Shown here piece by piece: positions 1 to 9,689 of a stretch of DNA of 64,000 nucleotides. The notes beneath the pieces are model-generated. The model saw nothing but the letters and a program-made list of their open reading frames with translations, did no database searches and was not told where the DNA came from. Source of the stretch: Amycolatopsis balhimycina FH 1894. Its GTDB lineage: Bacteria; Actinomycetota; Actinomycetes; Mycobacteriales; Pseudonocardiaceae. Numbering within the stretch: the stretch's first letter is position 1; every line of letters begins with the position of its first letter. The stretch covers positions 9,065,508 through 9,129,507 of the forward strand of contig NZ_KB913037.1 of the NCBI RefSeq assembly GCF_000384295.1, in the 5' to 3' direction. Both the position numbers and the translations under genes were made by a program.

Positions 1-1
1 G

Positions 2-442
2 TCGCGGGCGTCGTTCGTGCTGATGATGATGGCGCTGCTGGCCGTCGGCGTGGCCACCACGCTGTGGCTGACCACGCAGGCGATTGCCGACTCCTACCGG
101 CTCGAGCAGCTGCGCACCACCAACGGGCGCCTGGCCGAGACCAAGGAACAGCTGCAGCGCGACGTCGCGAAGGCCGAGTCGCCCGCTTCGCTGGCCCCCG
201 CGGCCCAGCAGCTGGGCATGGTGCCCGGTGGCGACCCGGCGCGGGTCGTCGTCGGTCCCGACGGCAAGACCACCCTCGTCGGCGAGCCCAAGAAGGCCAA
301 GGCCGACACACCCGCCGTGGTGGTCGCGCCGCCGGTCGCGGCCGCCGCCGGCACCCAGTCGCAGCAGGGCGCGCCGGTGGAGGGTGACCAGCCCGCCGTG
401 CCCGCCGAGGAGCAGCCCGCGCCGGCGGGAGGCGGCCAGTGA
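2..442 (+). CDS. ftsL: FtsL-like septum formation protein, 5' partial
   Basis: The reading frame is open from the first bases of the window, so the start codon and the cytoplasmic N-terminus lie upstream. What remains is a hydrophobic membrane segment (SFVLMMMALLAVGVATTLWL), then a short heptad-like helix (about YRLEQLRTTNGRLAETKEQL) and a Pro/Ala-rich extracytoplasmic tail. This one-helix plus coiled-coil layout, directly upstream of ftsI in a dcw cluster, is that of FtsL, which joins FtsQ/DivIB in the divisome outside the membrane. Sequence conservation in this family is very low, so the call rests on topology and position. Its TGA overlaps the ftsI start in a GTGA, suggesting coupled translation. 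Confidence 0.75.
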   Translation, partial: SRASFVLMMMALLAVGVATTLWLTTQAIADSYRLEQLRTTNGRLAETKEQLQRDVAKAESPASLAPAAQQLGMVPGGDPARVVVGPDGKTTLVGEPKKAKADTPAVVVAPPVAAAAGTQSQQGAPVEGDQPAVPAEEQPAPAGGGQ

Positions 443-2367
443 TGGCTTCGACGCGGGCGCAGACCCGCCCGCGCGCCGGAAGTGCGCGGCGGACCTATGC
501 CGCGGGGACGCGGAGCGCCGCCGCGCGGCGGGGCAACGGCGGGCACCGCAGCCGGTTCTCCGCCGTGCGCCTGCTGCTGGTCGCCTTGCTGCTCGTCGCG
601 GGCGTGAAACTGGTGCAGGTGCAGTGGTTCGACGCCGCGGCGCTCTCGGCCGCGGCCGAACGGCAGCGCACCCAGACCATCGACATCCCCGCCCAGCGCG
701 GGTCCATTGTGGACCGCAACGGCGCGAAGCTGGCGTTCAGCGTCGAGGTGCGCTCGCTGTCGGTGAACCTCAAGGCGTTGCACAAGAGCATGGACGACTG
801 GGTCGCGAAGAACCCCGGCACCAAGAAGACGTTCGACAGCGAGACCGCGGCGGCCGCGAAGTACATCGCGGCCAAGGTGCCGAACCAGCTGACCGAGCAG
901 CAGCTGCTGGACCAGTTCCACAAGCAGGCGTCCTTCACCTACCTCGAGCACAACGTCGAACCGTCGGTCGCGGCCGACATCTGGAAGCAGTTCTCGTGGA
1001 TCGAACGCGAGAAGCGGGCGCTGCGCGAGTACCCGGGCGACAACCTGGCGTCGAACATCGTCGGCGTCGCCAACTGGCGCACCGAAGACAAGGACATCTC
1101 GAAGCACAACCTGCACGGCCTGGTCGGGCTGGAGCAGTCCCGCGACAACGACCTCGCGGGCACGCCCGGCCGGATGCTGGTCAACACCAAGAACGGCAGC
1201 GACAACGTCGTCATCCCGGGCACCGAGCGCGACCTCCAGGCCGCCGTCCCGGGTTCCGACCTCGAGCTGACCATCGACTCGGACCTGCAGTACGAGCTGC
1301 AGCGCCAGCTGACCGACTACGTGCAGCAGTCACACGCCAAGGGCGGCCAGGCCGTCGTCATGGACGCGAAGACCGGCGAGGTCTACGCGCTGGCCAACGA
1401 CAAGACGTTCGACCCGAACGACCCCTCGACGTTCAACGACCCCGAGGCGATGAACGACCGCGCGGTGACCACGCCGTTCGAACCCGGGTCGGTGAACAAG
1501 ATCGTCACCGCCACGGGCGCGATCGCGTACGGCGTCGCGACGCCCGAGTCGACGCTCGAGGTGCCGGGCTCGATGCCGGTGGCCGACAAGGTCGTGCACG
1601 ACGCCTGGACCCACGGCACGCAGACGTTCACCACGACCGGCGTCTTCGCCAAGTCGTCCAACATCGGCACCCTGCTGCTGGCGCAGAAGGTCGGCGCGGA
1701 GCACTACGCCGACCTGCTGAAGAAGTTCGGCCTCGGCCAGCGCACCGGCGTCGGCCTGCCCGGCGAAAGCGCAGGTTCCGTGCCCGCGCGCAGCCAGTGG
1801 TCGGCCACCACCTTCGGCAACCTGCCCATCGGGCAGGGCCTGTCGATGACCATCCTGCAGATGACCGGGATGTACCAGGCGATCGCGAACGACGGCCTGC
1901 GCGTCGAACCGCGGATCGTCAAGGCGAAGATCAACCCCGACGGCACCGCCGTGCCCGAGCCGGCGCCGAAGACGGTGCAGGTGGTCAGCCCGGAGGCGGC
2001 CAAGACGGTGCGCGACATGATGCGCGCGGTCGCCCAGAACGGCAAGGGCCTGCAGAAGGGCACCGCGACGACGGCCGCGGTCGAGGGGTACCAGATCTCC
2101 GGGAAGACGGGCACCGGCCAGCAGGTCGACCCGCGGACGAAGGCCTACAGCGACCACCTCTACAACATCACCTTCGCCGGCATCCTGCCCGCCGACCACC
2201 CCCGGTTCGTGGTGGGGATCCGGCTGGACGCGCCCGACACGACGCTGCCGGGGGGGCATTCCGCCGCGCCGTTGTTCCACACCATCGCTTCGTACCTGAC
2301 GCAGCGGTACCAGATTCCGTTGTCCGACGGCTCGTCGCCGGTGGTTCCGCTCGTCATCACGCCGTAG
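439..2367 (+). CDS. ftsI: Septal penicillin-binding protein (transpeptidase) FtsI/PBP3
   Basis: This class B penicillin-binding protein (642 aa) cross-links septal peptidoglycan with FtsW. It has a basic, Arg-rich cytoplasmic tail (residues 1-40), one membrane helix (about 42-58), a dimerisation/pedestal domain and a C-terminal transpeptidase domain. The three active-site motifs are visible: SVNK with nucleophile Ser351, SSN at 406-408 and KTG at 556-558. The GTG at 439 overlaps the upstream stop; an ATG at 442 is an equally possible start one codon later. The gene ends 14 bases before a large two-part hairpin that separates it from murE, so murE probably has its own promoter. Confidence 0.95.
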   Translation: MMASTRAQTRPRAGSARRTYAAGTRSAAARRGNGGHRSRFSAVRLLLVALLLVAGVKLVQVQWFDAAALSAAAERQRTQTIDIPAQRGSIVDRNGAKLAFSVEVRSLSVNLKALHKSMDDWVAKNPGTKKTFDSETAAAAKYIAAKVPNQLTEQQLLDQFHKQASFTYLEHNVEPSVAADIWKQFSWIEREKRALREYPGDNLASNIVGVANWRTEDKDISKHNLHGLVGLEQSRDNDLAGTPGRMLVNTKNGSDNVVIPGTERDLQAAVPGSDLELTIDSDLQYELQRQLTDYVQQSHAKGGQAVVMDAKTGEVYALANDKTFDPNDPSTFNDPEAMNDRAVTTPFEPGSVNKIVTATGAIAYGVATPESTLEVPGSMPVADKVVHDAWTHGTQTFTTTGVFAKSSNIGTLLLAQKVGAEHYADLLKKFGLGQRTGVGLPGESAGSVPARSQWSATTFGNLPIGQGLSMTILQMTGMYQAIANDGLRVEPRIVKAKINPDGTAVPEPAPKTVQVVSPEAAKTVRDMMRAVAQNGKGLQKGTATTAAVEGYQISGKTGTGQQVDPRTKAYSDHLYNITFAGILPADHPRFVVGIRLDAPDTTLPGGHSAAPLFHTIASYLTQRYQIPLSDGSSPVVPLVITP

Positions 2368-2380
2368 GCACTGTCCGTTA

Positions 2381-2474
2381 AAGCCCCCTCACGCGGGTTC
2401 TCGGATGTCATGAACGACTCTTTCCTGTCATCGGACGAGGTGAACGAGTCGTTCATGACATCGCAGGGGGCTTT
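2381..2474. terminator. Two-tier hairpin between ftsI and murE (palindrome family A)
   Basis: The outer arms AAAGCCCCCT (2381-2390) and AGGGGGCTTT (2465-2474) are exact inverted repeats. Inside them lies a perfect 17-base inverted repeat (2404-2420 and 2446-2462) with a 25-base loop. The inner arm contains the odd palindrome GAACGA-G-TCGTTC, the same core type as GAATGA-C-TCATTC near 13981 and 15340. The position just after the ftsI stop fits a transcription terminator, although there is no U-tract. The rest of the 259-base gap (2475-2626) holds no gene; it ends with a TAGCCT box at 2614-2619, seven bases before the murE GTG. Confidence 0.75.
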
Positions 2475-2626
2475 GACACGCCGAACGTCCACATCGGCCT
2501 GCCGCGACGGCGGAACCCTTGCGGCGCAATGGGGTCGGGATCGCCGTTTAGCACATGTGCCGGGCGCGCACGCAATCGCCGTACCGCGTGCGGGGGCCCG
2601 AACCGGCCGCCGGTAGCCTCTTGGCC

Positions 2627-4204
2627 GTGTCCGTGTCCTCGTCCAGTTCCCAGGTGCCGGAAAGCCCGGTGAAAGCGGTCCCCGCGCCGCCCCGCCCGGC
2701 GCGCATCGTCCCGGTCCCGCTGGCGACCCTCCTCGCCCGGGCGGACGCCCGCCTGATCGCCGGCTCGCCCGACGCGGCCGAGCTCACCGTCACCGGCACC
2801 ACGCTGCGCGCACAGCACGTGCTCCCCGGTGACCTCTTCGCCGCCCTCCCGGGCGCCCGCGCCCACGGCGCCGACTTCAGCGACCAGGCTGTCGCCGCCG
2901 GGGCCGTCGCGGTGCTCACCGACGCCGAAGGCGCCGAGCGGCCCGCGCTGCGCGACGCCGGCGTCCCGATCCTCGTCCACGCCGACCCGCGCGCCGCCCT
3001 CGGCGAGATCGCCGCCTGGATCTACGGCGAGCCCTCCCTGCGGCTGGCCGTCCTCGGCGTCACCGGCACCTCCGGCAAGACCACGACGTCCTACCTGGTC
3101 GACGCCGGGCTCCAGGCCGCCGGCCTGACCACCGGCCTGATCGGCACCGTCGAGACCCGCATCGCGGGCGAGCGCCTGGTCAGCGGCTTCACCACGCCCG
3201 AGGCGCCCGACCTGCAGGCCTTGCTCGCGGTGATGCTCGAACGCGGCGTCACGCACGTGCCGATGGAGGTCTCCAGCCACGCGCTCGCGCTGGGCCGCGT
3301 CAACGGCACCCGGTTCGCCGTCGGCGCGTTCACCAACCTCTCCCAGGACCACCTGGACTTCCACAAGGACATGCAGGAGTACTTCGCCGCGAAGTCCCTG
3401 CTGTTCGACGGCCGCTCGACCACCGAGGTCGTCGTGGTCGACAGCGCGTGGGGGCAGGCCCTGCTCACCCCGCAGACGATCACCGTGACCACGGATCCCG
3501 GCACCGACGCGGCGTGGAAGGCCACCGACCTCGAGGCGACGCCGCAGGGTGAGCAGACGTTCACCCTGCACGGCCCCGGCGGCGTCAGCGCCCGCGCCCG
3601 GATCCCGCTGCCCGGCGAGTTCAACGTCGCCAACGCCGTGCTCGCCGCCGCGATCCTGAGCACCGCGGGCGTGGGCCTGGAGCACATCGTCACCGGGCTC
3701 GCCCAGGTGCAGGTGCCGGGCCGGATGGAGCGCGTCTACGTCGGCCAGGAGTTCACCGCCGTCGTCGACTACGCCCACAAGCCGGCCGCGGTCGCCCAGG
3801 GCCTGGACGCGCTGCGGGCCCGCGCGGAGGGCCGGATCATCACCGTGCTCGGCTGCGGCGGCGACCGGGACACCGCCAAGCGCCCGATGATGGGCGAGGC
3901 CGCGGCCCGGCGCAGCGAGGTCCTGATCGTCACCGACGACAACCCCCGCTCCGAGGACCCCGCGGCGATCCGTGCCGCCATGCTCGCCGGCGCCCGTGCG
4001 GCCGGGCCCGCCGAGATCGTCGAGATCGCCGATCGCCGCGAGGCCATCGCGCACGCCGTCTCACTCGCCGAGCCGGGGGACATCGTCTTCCTCGCCGGCA
4101 AGGGGCACGAATCCGGCCAGGAGGCCGGTGGCGTCGTGCACCCGTTCTCCGACCGCGACGAACTGGCCGCGGCCATTCGCAACAAACTCGAGGTGAGTGT
4201 GTGA
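2627..4204 (+). CDS. murE: UDP-MurNAc-tripeptide synthetase (meso-DAP adding)
   Basis: MurE (525 aa) adds the third stem amino acid to UDP-MurNAc-L-Ala-D-Glu in the cytoplasm. The Mur ligase P-loop GTSGKTTT has its lysine at residue 151. The DNPR motif at about 438-441 is the signature of enzymes that use meso-diaminopimelate rather than lysine. The frame is open further upstream to 2555. I chose GTG 2627 because the residues before it are not MurE-like and because a TAGCCT -10-like box ends seven bases before it, a typical actinobacterial leaderless start. GTG 2633 is an alternative. The stop overlaps the murF GTG by four bases. Confidence 0.93.
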   Translation: MSVSSSSSQVPESPVKAVPAPPRPARIVPVPLATLLARADARLIAGSPDAAELTVTGTTLRAQHVLPGDLFAALPGARAHGADFSDQAVAAGAVAVLTDAEGAERPALRDAGVPILVHADPRAALGEIAAWIYGEPSLRLAVLGVTGTSGKTTTSYLVDAGLQAAGLTTGLIGTVETRIAGERLVSGFTTPEAPDLQALLAVMLERGVTHVPMEVSSHALALGRVNGTRFAVGAFTNLSQDHLDFHKDMQEYFAAKSLLFDGRSTTEVVVVDSAWGQALLTPQTITVTTDPGTDAAWKATDLEATPQGEQTFTLHGPGGVSARARIPLPGEFNVANAVLAAAILSTAGVGLEHIVTGLAQVQVPGRMERVYVGQEFTAVVDYAHKPAAVAQGLDALRARAEGRIITVLGCGGDRDTAKRPMMGEAAARRSEVLIVTDDNPRSEDPAAIRAAMLAGARAAGPAEIVEIADRREAIAHAVSLAEPGDIVFLAGKGHESGQEAGGVVHPFSDRDELAAAIRNKLEVSV

Positions 4205-5703
4205 TCGTGCTCAGCCTGGCCGAGATCGCCGACGTCGTCGGCGGCCGGCTGCACCGCGCCGACGGGGGCGCGCAAGTGACCGGCAGCGTGGAGTTCGACA
4301 CCCGGCAGCTCGCCCCCGGCGGCCTGTACGTCGCCCTGCCGGGGGCGAAGGTCGACGGCCACGACTTCGCCGCCCAGGCCGTCGAGGCCGGCGCCGTGGC
4401 CGTGCTGGCCGCCCGCGAGGTCGACGCGCCCGCGATCATCGTGCCGCGGCCCGCCGTGGGCGAGACCCACGAGCGGGCGTTCGCGCTGCACGCCGACAAG
4501 GACGGCTCCGGCGCCGCGGTGCTCGCCGCGCTCGGGAAGCTCGCCCGGTACGTCGTGCGGCGCCTGGCCGAGGGCGAGCTCACCGTCGTCGGCGTCACCG
4601 GCTCCTCCGGCAAGACCTCCACCAAGGACGTCATCGCCCAGCTGATCGAGCCGCTCGGCCCGACGGTCGCGCCGCCCGGGTCGTTCAACAACGAGCTGGG
4701 CCACCCGTGGACGGCCCTGCGTGCCGACACCGGCACCCGGCACCTGGTGCTGGAGATGTCCGCGCGCGGGCTCGGGCACATCGCCGAGCTCGCGGCCATC
4801 GCGCCGCCGAAGATCGGCGTCGTGCTCAACGTCGGCACCGCGCACGTCGGCGAGTTCGGCTCGCGCGAAGGCATCGCGAAGGCCAAGGGCGAGCTGGTCG
4901 AGGCCCTGCCTGCCGACGGCCTCGCGGTGCTCAACCTCGACGACCCGCTGGTCGCGGCCATGGCGAGCCGCACGAAGGCCCGGGTGGTCTACGTCGGCGA
5001 GAGCGCGTCCGCGCAGGTCCGCGCGGCCGACATCACCCTCGACGACGAGGCCCGCGCGTCCTTCCGGCTGATCACCCCGGTCGGCGAGGCCTCGGTGAAG
5101 CTGCCGCTGCACGGCGAGCACCACGTCGGCAACGCGCTGTCCGCCGCGGCGGTCGCGCTGGAGCTGGGCGCGACGCCGGCGGAGATCGCCGCCCGCCTTT
5201 CGCAGCTCGAGCAGCGTTCCGCGCGCCGCATGGAGGTCGTCACCCGGCCCGCCGACGGCGTCACCTTCCTCAACGACTCCTACAACGCCAACCCCGAGTC
5301 GGTGCGGGCCGGCCTGAAGGCCCTCGCGGCGATGACGCGGGAGACCGGCCGCCGGTCCTGGGCCGTGCTCGGCGTGATGGCCGAGCTCGGCGCGGACTCG
5401 GTCACCGCGCACGACGAGATCGGCAGGCTCGTCGTGCGGCTCAACATCGCCAAGCTCGTCGTGGTCGGCCCCGAGGCGGCGGCGATGCACCAGGGCGCGT
5501 GCCACGAGGGCTCCTGGGGCGAGGAAGCCGCCCTGGTCCCCGACGTCGAGGCCGCCGTCGCCCTGCTGCGCGACCAGCTCCGTCCCGAGGACGTGGTGCT
5601 GGTCAAGGCGTCCAAGTCCGCCGCTCTCTGGCGCATCGTCGACGCCCTGCTCGACCAGCGCCAGTCCGACAAGTCCGAACGCTCGAACGGTGGTGACGCG
5701 TGA
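4201..5703 (+). CDS. murF: UDP-MurNAc-tripeptide:D-Ala-D-Ala ligase
   Basis: MurF (500 aa) joins D-Ala-D-Ala to the tripeptide precursor and so completes the pentapeptide. The Mur ligase ATP-binding loop GSSGKTST carries its lysine at residue 138. Further along are the FNNELGHP segment (around 160-167) and the LNDSYNANP stretch typical of MurF. Length and domain order (N-terminal MurF domain, central ATPase, C-terminal Rossmann-like domain) are normal. It starts inside the murE stop (GTGA) and its own TGA overlaps the mraY GTG, so murE, murF and mraY look translationally coupled. Confidence 0.95.
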   Translation: MIVLSLAEIADVVGGRLHRADGGAQVTGSVEFDTRQLAPGGLYVALPGAKVDGHDFAAQAVEAGAVAVLAAREVDAPAIIVPRPAVGETHERAFALHADKDGSGAAVLAALGKLARYVVRRLAEGELTVVGVTGSSGKTSTKDVIAQLIEPLGPTVAPPGSFNNELGHPWTALRADTGTRHLVLEMSARGLGHIAELAAIAPPKIGVVLNVGTAHVGEFGSREGIAKAKGELVEALPADGLAVLNLDDPLVAAMASRTKARVVYVGESASAQVRAADITLDDEARASFRLITPVGEASVKLPLHGEHHVGNALSAAAVALELGATPAEIAARLSQLEQRSARRMEVVTRPADGVTFLNDSYNANPESVRAGLKALAAMTRETGRRSWAVLGVMAELGADSVTAHDEIGRLVVRLNIAKLVVVGPEAAAMHQGACHEGSWGEEAALVPDVEAAVALLRDQLRPEDVVLVKASKSAALWRIVDALLDQRQSDKSERSNGGDA

Positions 5704-6782
5704 TCAGCATCCTGATCGCGGCCGCGGCGGGTCTGCTGATCTCCATCCTGCTCACGCCCTACCTGATCCGGGTCTTCTCCCGGCAGGGCTTCGGCCAGGA
5801 GATCCGCGAGGAAGGCCCCCAGGGACACAAGTCCAAGCGCGGCACGCCGACCATGGGCGGCGTGGCGATCATCGTCGCGATGGTCGTGGGCTACTTCGCC
5901 GCCCACCTGATCAACTGGATGTTCAACTCCCGCAGCGGCGCGCCGACGGCCTCCGGGCTGCTCGTGCTGATGCTCGCGGTGGGCCTCGGGATCGTCGGGT
6001 TTCTCGACGACTTCATCAAGATCCGCAAGCAGCGCAACCTGGGGCTGAACAAGACCGCGAAGCTGGTCGGGCAGCTCGTGGTCACCATCGCGTTCGCGGT
6101 CCTGGTGCTGAACTTCCCGAACGCGCAGGGGCTCACGCCGGCGTCGGAGAGCCTCTCCTACGTCCGCGATCTCGCGCTGATCACCTTTCCGTCGGTGATC
6201 TTCGTGATCTTCTGCTACATCGTGATCTCCGGCTGGTCGAACGCGGTGAACTTCACCGACGGCCTCGACGGCCTGGCCGGCGGCTCCGCGGCGATGGTGC
6301 TGGCGACCTACGTCGTCATCTCGTTCTGGCAGGAGCGGCTCAACTGCGCGAACGGCCCGGCGCAGGCCTGCTACGACGTCCGCGACCCGCTGGACCTGGC
6401 CGTGGTCGCCGCCGCGGCGACCGGCGCCTGCGTCGGGTTCCTCTGGTGGAACGCGGCCCCGGCGAAGATCTTCATGGGCGACACCGGCTCGCTGGCCCTC
6501 GGCGGCCTGGTCGCCGGCCTGTCCATGACCACCCGCACCGAGCTGCTCGCCATCGTCATCGGCGGCCTGTTCATGGTCGAGATGATCTCGGTGGTCGCGC
6601 AGATCGCGGTGTTCCGGACGACCCGGCGACGGGTCTTCCGGATGGCGCCGTTCCACCACCACTTCGAGCTCGCCGGGTGGGCCGAAACCACGGTGATCAT
6701 CCGGTTCTGGCTGCTCTCGGCGATCTGCTGCATGTTCGGGCTCGGCCTGTTCTACAGCGAGCAACTCGGCTTCGGAGGCTGA
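5700..6782 (+). CDS. mraY: Phospho-MurNAc-pentapeptide transferase
   Basis: MraY (360 aa) transfers phospho-MurNAc-pentapeptide onto undecaprenyl phosphate to form lipid I at the membrane. About ten hydrophobic segments are visible. Family landmarks are all present: [14 protein letters not shown] in the cytoplasmic loop, [24 protein letters not shown] with its catalytic Asp, and the HHHFE loop near the C-terminus. The GTG start overlaps the murF stop. It ends two bases before the murD TTG start and carries that gene's ribosome-binding site (GGAGG) in its last codons. Confidence 0.96.
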   Translation: MISILIAAAAGLLISILLTPYLIRVFSRQGFGQEIREEGPQGHKSKRGTPTMGGVAIIVAMVVGYFAAHLINWMFNSRSGAPTASGLLVLMLAVGLGIVGFLDDFIKIRKQRNLGLNKTAKLVGQLVVTIAFAVLVLNFPNAQGLTPASESLSYVRDLALITFPSVIFVIFCYIVISGWSNAVNFTDGLDGLAGGSAAMVLATYVVISFWQERLNCANGPAQACYDVRDPLDLAVVAAAATGACVGFLWWNAAPAKIFMGDTGSLALGGLVAGLSMTTRTELLAIVIGGLFMVEMISVVAQIAVFRTTRRRVFRMAPFHHHFELAGWAETTVIIRFWLLSAICCMFGLGLFYSEQLGFGG

Positions 6783-6784
6783 CG

Positions 6785-8191
6785 TTGGAGATCGCGGGTC
6801 GTCACGTTCTCGTCGCCGGGGCCGGGGTCACCGGGAAGTCGATCGTGCCCGTGCTCACCGAGCTGGGCGCGAAGGTCACGGTCACCGACGGCAACGCCGA
6901 ACGCCTCGCCGAGCTGGACGGCCTGGGCGCCGAGCTGGTGCCGGGCCTGACCGAGCCTCCCGAAGACACGGTCCTCGTCGTCACCAGCCCCGGCTGGCGA
7001 CCGACGTCGCCGCTGCTCGCGGCCGCGGCCGAGGCGGGTGTCGAGGTCATCGGCGACGTCGAGCTGGCCTGGCGCGTGGGGCAGCTGCGCGAGCACCCGC
7101 CGTCGTGGCTGGTCGTGACCGGCACCAACGGCAAGACGACCACCGTGGGCATGCTGGAGTCGATCCTCAAGGCGGCCGGTGCGAACGCCGTGGCCTGCGG
7201 GAACATCGGCTACGCGGCGCTCGACGCGGTCCGCGCCGGCTACGACGTGCTGGCCGTCGAGCTGTCCAGCTTCCAGCTGCACTGGTCCTCGACGCTGGCC
7301 CCGGACGCCGCCGTGGTGCTCAACCTGGCCGAGGACCACATCGACTGGCACGGCTCGATGGACGAGTACGCGGCCGCCAAGGGCCGCGTGTACACCCGGG
7401 CCAAGGTCGCCGTGCACAACGCCGACGACGAGTGGTCCACCCGGATCGCTTCGGAGCACGCGCCCGAGAGCGCCCGCCGCGTCGGCTTCCAGCTCGACAC
7501 CCCCCGCGCCGGTGAACTGGGGATCGTCGAGGACCTGCTGGTCGACCGCGCTTTCGTCGCCGACCCGGCGAACAGCGCCGAGGAACTCGCCACGCTCTCC
7601 GACGTCCGCCCGGCGGGCCCGCACAACGTCGCGAACGCCCTCGCCGCGGCCGCGCTGGCCCGCGCCCACGGCGTCTCGCCGGAGGCCGTGCTGAAGGGCC
7701 TGCGCGAGTACCAGCCCGCGCCGCACCGGGCCGTCGAGGTGGCCGAGGTCGCCGGCGTCCGGTACGTCAACGACTCGAAGGCGACCAACCCGCACGCGGC
7801 CGCCGGGTCGCTGCGGGCGCACGAATCGATCGTGTGGATCGCCGGCGGCCAGCTCAAGGGCGCCTCCGTCGACGAGCTGGTGAGCAGCATCGCAGGCCGC
7901 CTGCGCGCAGTTGTGCTACTCGGCGTCGATTCACCCGTGATCGCCGCCGCGGTCGCGCGACACGCGCCGGATGTCCCGGTGAACAGCCTCCGTCCGGGTG
8001 ACGATGAACCCATGACTGCGGCGGTGAGTGCGGCCAGCGCGATGGCCCGGCCCGGAGACGTGGTGCTGCTGGCACCCGCCGCGGCGTCGTTGGACATGTT
8101 CACGAGCTACGGCGAGCGCGGCGACGCGTTCGCCGCGGCCGTGCGTGTCCTCCGCGACGACGCAGCGGGGGAGCCGAGTGACGACAGCTGA
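6785..8191 (+). CDS. murD: UDP-MurNAc-L-alanine:D-glutamate ligase
   Basis: MurD (468 aa) adds D-glutamate to UDP-MurNAc-L-Ala. It begins with a Rossmann-type VLVAGAGVTG loop; the ATP-binding loop GTNGKTTT has its lysine at residue 117; the C-terminal part contains YVNDSKATNP. The frame is open far upstream inside mraY, but that stretch is only a shadow. The TTG at 6785 is preceded by a well placed GGAGG (about 6775-6779) and starts exactly at the conserved N-terminal strand. The last 14 bases overlap ftsW. Confidence 0.93.
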   Translation: MEIAGRHVLVAGAGVTGKSIVPVLTELGAKVTVTDGNAERLAELDGLGAELVPGLTEPPEDTVLVVTSPGWRPTSPLLAAAAEAGVEVIGDVELAWRVGQLREHPPSWLVVTGTNGKTTTVGMLESILKAAGANAVACGNIGYAALDAVRAGYDVLAVELSSFQLHWSSTLAPDAAVVLNLAEDHIDWHGSMDEYAAAKGRVYTRAKVAVHNADDEWSTRIASEHAPESARRVGFQLDTPRAGELGIVEDLLVDRAFVADPANSAEELATLSDVRPAGPHNVANALAAAALARAHGVSPEAVLKGLREYQPAPHRAVEVAEVAGVRYVNDSKATNPHAAAGSLRAHESIVWIAGGQLKGASVDELVSSIAGRLRAVVLLGVDSPVIAAAVARHAPDVPVNSLRPGDDEPMTAAVSAASAMARPGDVVLLAPAAASLDMFTSYGERGDAFAAAVRVLRDDAAGEPSDDS

Positions 8192-9689
8192 ACCCAAGCC
8201 CGCACCACCGCCGAAGCGGCCACGCCGCGAGCGCAAGGAAAGCGGGTTCGTCGCCGTCCGGACCGCGCTGACCGCGTGGCTTTCCCGCCCGCTGGCGTCG
8301 TTCCACCTCGTGCTCGCCCTCACCGGCGTGCTCACCGTCATCGGCATCGTCATGGTGCTGTCGGCGTCGTCGGTCGCGTCCTACAACCCGAAGACCGGCA
8401 GCGGCGTCTACTCGCTGTTCGTCAAGCACCTCGTGTTCGTCGCGATCGGCTCGGTCGTGTTCTGGCTCGGCCTGCGGGTCAAGCTGGAGCGGATCCGGCG
8501 GATGTCGGCCACCGCGACGGTGATCTGCCTCGGCCTGCTGGTGCTCGTGCTCACCCCGCTCGGCTCGGAGGTCAACGGCTCGCAGGGCTGGTTCAAGATC
8601 GGCGAGTTCACCTTCCAGCCCGTCGAGGCCGCGAAGGTCGCGCTGGCCTTCTGGGGCGCCCACATCCTGGTGATCAAGTACAACGTGATCCACCAGTGGC
8701 GGCACCTGCTGGTGCCGGTGGTGCCGATCGCGCTGCTGATGTTCGCCCTGGTCATGCTGCAGCCCGACCTCGGCGGCACGGTCACCCTCGCCGTTGTGCT
8801 CCTGGCGCTGCTGTGGTTCGCCGGCGCCCCGAAACGGCTGTTCGGCGTGATCCTCGCCGGCGGCCTGGCCGGCGTGCTCGTGCTGGCGGTCATCGCGCCC
8901 TACCGGCTCGCCCGGGTCATGTCGTTCCTCTCGCCGGACGCCGACGTCACCGCCGAGGGCTTCCAGGCCAACCAGGCCAAGCTGGCACTGGCCGACGGCG
9001 GGTTCCTCGGCAAGGGCCTCGGCCAGGGCACCTCCAACTGGGGCTACCTGCCGAACGTGCAGAACGACTTCATCTTCGCCCTGATCGGCGAGGAGCTCGG
9101 GCTGATCGGCTGCGTCGTGGTGCTGCTGCTCTTCGGCGGGGTCGCCGTCGTCGGCCTGCGGATCGCCACCCGCAACATCGACCCGTGGATCCGGATCGTC
9201 TCCGGCACGCTGACCGTGTTCCTGGTCGCGCAGGCCGGCATCAACATCGGGTACGTCGTCGGCCTGCTGCCGGTCACCGGCGTCACCCTGCCGCTGATCT
9301 CCTACGGCGGGACGTCGCTGGTGATCACCATGCTCATCATGGGGGTGCTCGCGAACGCCGCCCGGCACGAACCGGAGGCGGTGGCCGCACTGCGCACACA
9401 GGGGCCGGGTAAATTCGGGCGACTGCTGCGGCTGCCCGCGCCCGACCCGTACCGCCCGCCCGCCACCCGCAAGGCGGCGGGACGGAGTGGGGCGAAGGCG
9501 GCCAGGCCGGCGCCCCGTGCGGCGCGGCCCGCCCCGGCACAGGAACGACGCAGGTCGGTCCGCGAGCCGGTGCGCCGCAGCGCGGCACGGACGAGCACGA
9601 CCCGCACGAGCACGTCTCGCGGCGGGGCCGCGCGGACAACAGCGAGCCGTGGTACCCGGAGTACCGCGAACCGGAGAGGTCATCGGTGA
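8178..9689 (+). CDS. ftsW: Septal peptidoglycan polymerase FtsW (SEDS)
   Basis: FtsW (503 aa) is the SEDS-family glycosyltransferase that polymerises septal glycan from lipid II together with FtsI. About ten membrane helices run from residue 40 to 410. Typical SEDS segments are present: [39 protein letters not shown] and [10 protein letters not shown]. The GTG at 8178 gives a normal short cytoplasmic N-terminus and overlaps murD by 14 bases. Unusual is the long cytoplasmic tail (roughly the last 90 residues), rich in Arg, Ala, Thr and Ser, with no obvious fold. The stop overlaps the murG GTG. Confidence 0.95.
   Translation: MTTAEPKPAPPPKRPRRERKESGFVAVRTALTAWLSRPLASFHLVLALTGVLTVIGIVMVLSASSVASYNPKTGSGVYSLFVKHLVFVAIGSVVFWLGLRVKLERIRRMSATATVICLGLLVLVLTPLGSEVNGSQGWFKIGEFTFQPVEAAKVALAFWGAHILVIKYNVIHQWRHLLVPVVPIALLMFALVMLQPDLGGTVTLAVVLLALLWFAGAPKRLFGVILAGGLAGVLVLAVIAPYRLARVMSFLSPDADVTAEGFQANQAKLALADGGFLGKGLGQGTSNWGYLPNVQNDFIFALIGEELGLIGCVVVLLLFGGVAVVGLRIATRNIDPWIRIVSGTLTVFLVAQAGINIGYVVGLLPVTGVTLPLISYGGTSLVITMLIMGVLANAARHEPEAVAALRTQGPGKFGRLLRLPAPDPYRPPATRKAAGRSGAKAARPAPRAARPAPAQERRRSVREPVRRSAARTSTTRTSTSRGGAARTTASRGTRSTANRRGHR

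Noticed and set aside
84..2381. A 765-codon plus-strand frame overlapping ftsL and ftsI
   Set aside because: It is an alternate frame of two well supported genes and reads as Arg/Pro/Ala-rich sequence with no family motif.
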